From contig JAAVCK010000026.1 of assembly GCA_014802325.1 (NCBI GenBank), positions 124,001 to 188,000 on the forward strand: a stretch of DNA of 64,000 bases. The letters are read 5' to 3'. The DNA is from Bacteroides sp. Its GTDB lineage: Bacteria; Bacteroidota; Bacteroidia; Bacteroidales; Muribaculaceae. How positions within the stretch are numbered: the first letter of the stretch is position 1; every line of letters begins with the position of its first letter. Below, piece by piece: positions 60,925 through 64,000 of the stretch. The position numbers were made by a program, and so were the translations under genes. The notes beneath the pieces were generated by a model. The model saw nothing but the letters and a program-made list of their open reading frames with translations. It made no database searches and was not told the DNA's origin.

Positions 60925-63030
60925 ATGAAAAAATATAATTTCAATACAGTGCGCAATCTTCTCCTCGCTGTAGCGATAGCAGGTAGCGGATCCATGCTCT
61001 TCACCTCGTGTGAGGATACGCTGGAGCTCCCTTCCTACACCAAGGATGACACTGACTTCGCTTTCCGCGACGAGAACAATGCCGACCTTTTCGTGCAGGG
61101 TATCTACAACGGTATCGTACATGAGGAATTTTACCGTCAGGCCAATACCGGTGAGATGACCACCATCGCTGCCGAAGATGCCTTTGAGGGTAACAAGCAT
61201 TATCTGAGTAACTATGGCTACGATCCTACCGTACCCTACGTGTTCGGTTCGACCTACGGTGAGAGCTACAAGAAAATCGAAGCTTGTAACCTCGCGCTCT
61301 CTCACCTCCGCGAGATGGATCAGACCGATAAGATCAAAGCTCTGATCGCTGAAGTAGTAGCTCAGCGTGCATTCCTTTATTTCAACCTTATCCGTCTGTT
61401 TGGCGACGTGCCTTTCACTGCCGAGCCTCTCGATCCCAACAATATGTATGATGAAGACGTGATGTATCCCAAGCGTTATGACCGCGACAAGATCTACGAT
61501 TTCATCATCGACGATATGGTGGCTACTATCGAGGATCTACCCTGGTATAGTGAATGTGCATGGACTGAGCGTATCAACCGCAACAGTGCCTGCGGTCTGC
61601 TTGCCCGTATATGTCTCCACGCTGCCGGTTACTCGCTCCGCTGGGATCTTGAGACCAACGACCCTGCTACTCTTCACATGGGTACCCGCGAGGATCAGGC
61701 TCGTATCCGCGAGATTTATACTATTGCCGACAATGCTCTCAAATCTGTAATCACTCAGAACGAAAACTACCTCATTCAGGGCGACAACGATATGTCGGGC
61801 TTCATGAAGCTCTTCTATAACTTTACCGGTCGTGACCTCGGAGCTGTTGCTCCCGAAATGATGTGGTCTTTGGCCCGTCTTGGCGAAAACGTGGGTAACA
61901 CTACTGTAGGTGTGTATGTCGGCCAGCCCGGCGGTAGCCAGTATTCTATCTATGGCCAGCGTCGTTCGCTCCAGTGCAAGCTCCCCACTTATTATCTTTC
62001 GTTTGACGAAGCTGACACCCGTCGCGACGTTACTTGCTGTAACTATACAGTGCGTGCGCTTTCGCTCAACAATGATAACCCAGATGTGGCAAATGCCGGT
62101 ACTACATTCTCTTCAATCGGCTCCGGTAAATACCGCATCCAGTGGCAGGTAGAGCCTAATGCAGCCGCAAAGCGTAACGTCAACATTCCTATGGTACGTT
62201 ATGCCGACGTGCTCCTCATGTATGCCGAGACTCAGAACTGGCTCCACAATGGTCCTACTCAGGACGCAGTCAATGCTCTCAAGCAGGTGCGTGAGCGTGC
62301 AGGTATCGGCGATATGCCTATTCCTACCGGCAAAGACGAGTTCCAGGATGCACTTCTCCAGGAGCGTATGTGGGAGCTTAGCGACGAGTTCCTGCTCCGT
62401 ACTGACCTCGTGCGCATGAATCTTCTCGATCGCGAGGTTCACAAAGCCCAGCAGGCTCTCAAGGATCTCTCGAAGCGCGAAGGTGATTATGCAAATATGC
62501 CTGTATATCGTCTCTACAAGTTTACCCGCGACGATAACGAGTATCGCACCAAATTCCTCACACTTGATTATATCGACATTACCGATCCCGCTGAGATTGC
62601 TATCATAACAGAAGTCTCCACTCCTCCCACCTCAGGCAATAATCGCGATGCATTTAATGAAAAACTTAAAGCTATCGCTGCTGCTCATGGTGAAGACGGT
62701 ACTGCTACATGGTATGTGACCAATATGTTCCTCGCGTGGGATAACACTTATAATAAGAACGGTCGTATAGCCGGCGGCTTCAAGGCCGGTGGTGAAAACA
62801 ACCAGATGCTCCTTGGTAACACTATCGCTCAGAAGCCTACCGGATATGCCGAAAACAAGAATAAGTTCCCTGACTGGATCGACGGACCTTTCGGCCTTTA
62901 CTTCGGCTATATCCACAACCAGACCGAGCTTAGCCCGTTTGCCAACAAGTCGGCCGGACATCCCCTTGTCGACAATCCTCGTCTGACTCAGCTCCCCGGT
63001 TATCCCGGCTACAGCGGTCTGCCCGAATAA
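60925..63030 (+). CDS. SusD/RagB-family glycan-binding lipoprotein
   Basis: 701 residues, long for SusD. Lipobox Cys29 (FTSC), then acidic EDTLELP. The TPR-like helical core has ALIAEVVAQRAFLYFNLIRLFGDVPFT (in parts) and the C-terminal RadSD signature VNIPMVRYADVLLMYAETQN (in parts) with DAVNALKQVRERAG. It caps the SusC barrel and binds the glycan at the cell surface. It starts 27 bases after SusC. A 14-bp hairpin follows its stop. Confidence 0.95.
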   Translation: MKKYNFNTVRNLLLAVAIAGSGSMLFTSCEDTLELPSYTKDDTDFAFRDENNADLFVQGIYNGIVHEEFYRQANTGEMTTIAAEDAFEGNKHYLSNYGYDPTVPYVFGSTYGESYKKIEACNLALSHLREMDQTDKIKALIAEVVAQRAFLYFNLIRLFGDVPFTAEPLDPNNMYDEDVMYPKRYDRDKIYDFIIDDMVATIEDLPWYSECAWTERINRNSACGLLARICLHAAGYSLRWDLETNDPATLHMGTREDQARIREIYTIADNALKSVITQNENYLIQGDNDMSGFMKLFYNFTGRDLGAVAPEMMWSLARLGENVGNTTVGVYVGQPGGSQYSIYGQRRSLQCKLPTYYLSFDEADTRRDVTCCNYTVRALSLNNDNPDVANAGTTFSSIGSGKYRIQWQVEPNAAAKRNVNIPMVRYADVLLMYAETQNWLHNGPTQDAVNALKQVRERAGIGDMPIPTGKDEFQDALLQERMWELSDEFLLRTDLVRMNLLDREVHKAQQALKDLSKREGDYANMPVYRLYKFTRDDNEYRTKFLTLDYIDITDPAEIAIITEVSTPPTSGNNRDAFNEKLKAIAAAHGEDGTATWYVTNMFLAWDNTYNKNGRIAGGFKAGGENNQMLLGNTIAQKPTGYAENKNKFPDWIDGPFGLYFGYIHNQTELSPFANKSAGHPLVDNPRLTQLPGYPGYSGLPE

Positions 63031-63042
63031 TAAAAAACAAAT

Positions 63043-63079
63043 GTACATCGCTTTGCGATGCTTAAGCAAAGCGATGTAC
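63043..63079 (+). terminator. Hairpin after SusD (possible attenuator or mRNA-stability element)
   Basis: Perfect 14-bp stem (63043-63056 with 63066-63079), 9-base loop, 13 bases past the SusD stop. The T tract after it is short (CTTTAATAAA), so read-through into the next gene is plausible. Confidence 0.7.
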
Positions 63080-63143
63080 TTTAATAAATACAGTAAACCC
63101 ATTCTTATTTTTTAACCCTAAATTTTTTTAATAACTTTTTCTT

Positions 63144-64000
63144 ATGAAAAAATCTTTACTCATTGCTGCCGCTGCTCTTTCTGCTGTGGCCGTGAAGGCA
63201 GAAGTTTTCAACTATGACTTCAATTCTACTGAAAATGCTGCTTTCCCCTTCCTCGTAAGTATCATGGATGAAAATTCAGAGTTCTACGGTGGTGGCGGTA
63301 ACTATGACTTGGTTGACAAGTATGGTATCGCTATGCCCAACAAAGCAGGTCTTCCCGTGCTCAACACTCCCGACGGAGAAGAAAAGGGCGTGCTTGATCT
63401 CAACCTCGGTATCTCTATGCTCGATGGTGATATTTACAAGCTCACTCCCGATGCTACTGTAACAAGCGATGCTGCTGAAGTAAATGAAATGCCCGCTGAA
63501 AACTTTAACTATCCTTACCTCTCTTGGGGCGAAAAGGGTGTAACCCGTACCATCTTCATGCCCGGATGGGGTTCGGTAGACGCTTGGGAAGATAAGGATT
63601 ACAATGCCGCTACTGAAGCAGACTGGGTGGCTTGTAAGAACGGTGTTCAGTTCACTCGTCTCGGTACTCAGGGCATCGTATCGCGTGGCGACACTTACTT
63701 CCAGTATCCCGCCGTTACCGGTAATGTTACCGTAACCGTATGGGCAGGTTCTAACCTCGGTGGTACCGCTAACCCCGACAATGTACTTGAAGTAGCTGTA
63801 ACCCCCGTGGTAGATGGCGAAGCTGGTGAAACAATTGTTCTTACTAAGGCTGACCCTGTCACCAAGCGTTACTATAAGTTAGATCCCATAACTTTCGACG
63901 CCACCGGCAAGTCTGTTTCTTTCCGTGTAGGTGCCAACAACGCTCAGCTCAATCTTATGTATGTACGTATCGAAGGCGAAGCTGCCGGTGAAGCAGGTAT
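63144..64000 (+). CDS. Secreted protein of unknown function, third gene of the susCD locus (3' truncated by window edge)
   Basis: The frame is open from ATG 63144 to the last base: 285 codons are visible. A type I signal peptide (MKKSLLIAAAALSAVAVKA) is followed by EVFNYDFNSTENAAFPFLVS, so this is not a lipoprotein. The mature part is beta-rich, with ITFDATGKSVSFRVGANNAQL and NLMYVRIEGE resembling carbohydrate-binding jelly-roll sandwiches (inference). Codon bias matches SusCD. Position suggests a surface or periplasmic glycan-binding or degrading role; the C-terminus that would decide it is missing. Confidence 0.8.
   Translation, partial: MKKSLLIAAAALSAVAVKAEVFNYDFNSTENAAFPFLVSIMDENSEFYGGGGNYDLVDKYGIAMPNKAGLPVLNTPDGEEKGVLDLNLGISMLDGDIYKLTPDATVTSDAAEVNEMPAENFNYPYLSWGEKGVTRTIFMPGWGSVDAWEDKDYNAATEADWVACKNGVQFTRLGTQGIVSRGDTYFQYPAVTGNVTVTVWAGSNLGGTANPDNVLEVAVTPVVDGEAGETIVLTKADPVTKRYYKLDPITFDATGKSVSFRVGANNAQLNLMYVRIEGEAAGEAG

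Overview
The window is a stretch of chromosome from a member of the Bacteroidales. The evidence is a SusC/SusD pair, a fimbrillin/DUF5119/DUF3575 operon, DUF4301 and DUF4836-type proteins, Bacteroidetes-type promoters (TTTG, 19-20 bases, TAnnTTTG), no obvious Shine-Dalgarno sites and a mid-range GC content. A gut Muribaculaceae species is my best guess; that is inference from gene content, not a demonstrated placement. No tRNA, rRNA, CRISPR array, prophage or transposase gene was recognised.

Region by region: 1-10 kb is housekeeping: the end of tex, a divergent folK, a RelA-type (p)ppGpp synthetase with a ruined hydrolase site coupled to a lipoprotein, EngB, a GNAT/SCP2 protein and DUF4301. 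A 589-bp element bounded by 36-bp inverted repeats (8555-9143) follows. At 9.2-11.2 kb is a blaI-M56/TonB signalling pair whose promoter is overlaid by three 16-bp palindromes. From 11.2 to 19.4 kb runs a tightly packed plus-strand series: M24 peptidase, CCA-type nucleotidyltransferase, GT-A glycosyltransferase, flippase, then a lipoprotein, an unusual ABC ATPase and an FtsX-type permease joined by ATGA overlaps. At 19.4-31 kb are a cation antiporter, an SLC45-like MFS carrier with a large inserted domain, Nfo, RNase G, a 29-aa basic protein, HU, UmuDC, a small phosphatase, an EamA exporter and MlaFE.

From 30.8 kb the content turns to glycans and the cell surface: a GH31 (PA14-bearing, alpha-xylosidase-like) and GH3 pair; a BspA-like/Ig surface protein in a region full of palindromes and bounded by a 24-bp direct repeat; pgk; MATE; an FAD oxidoreductase; a patatin-barrel protein with a GH2 enzyme; two CreD-type membrane proteins; a fimbrial operon; a sugar acetyltransferase; a type I pullulanase; and a SusC-SusD operon whose third gene, a secreted protein of unknown function, runs off the window end.

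No wholly new defence or mobile system is evident. The least explained items are the inverted-repeat element at 8.6-9.1 kb, the lipoprotein/degenerate-ABC/FtsX unit at 16.1-19.4 kb, the palindrome-rich flanks of the surface-protein gene (36-39 kb), the MFS carrier with a periplasmic insert, and the CreD half-paralogue. Start codons were reassigned for several genes where a clear -7 box or signal peptide argued against the longest reading frame.
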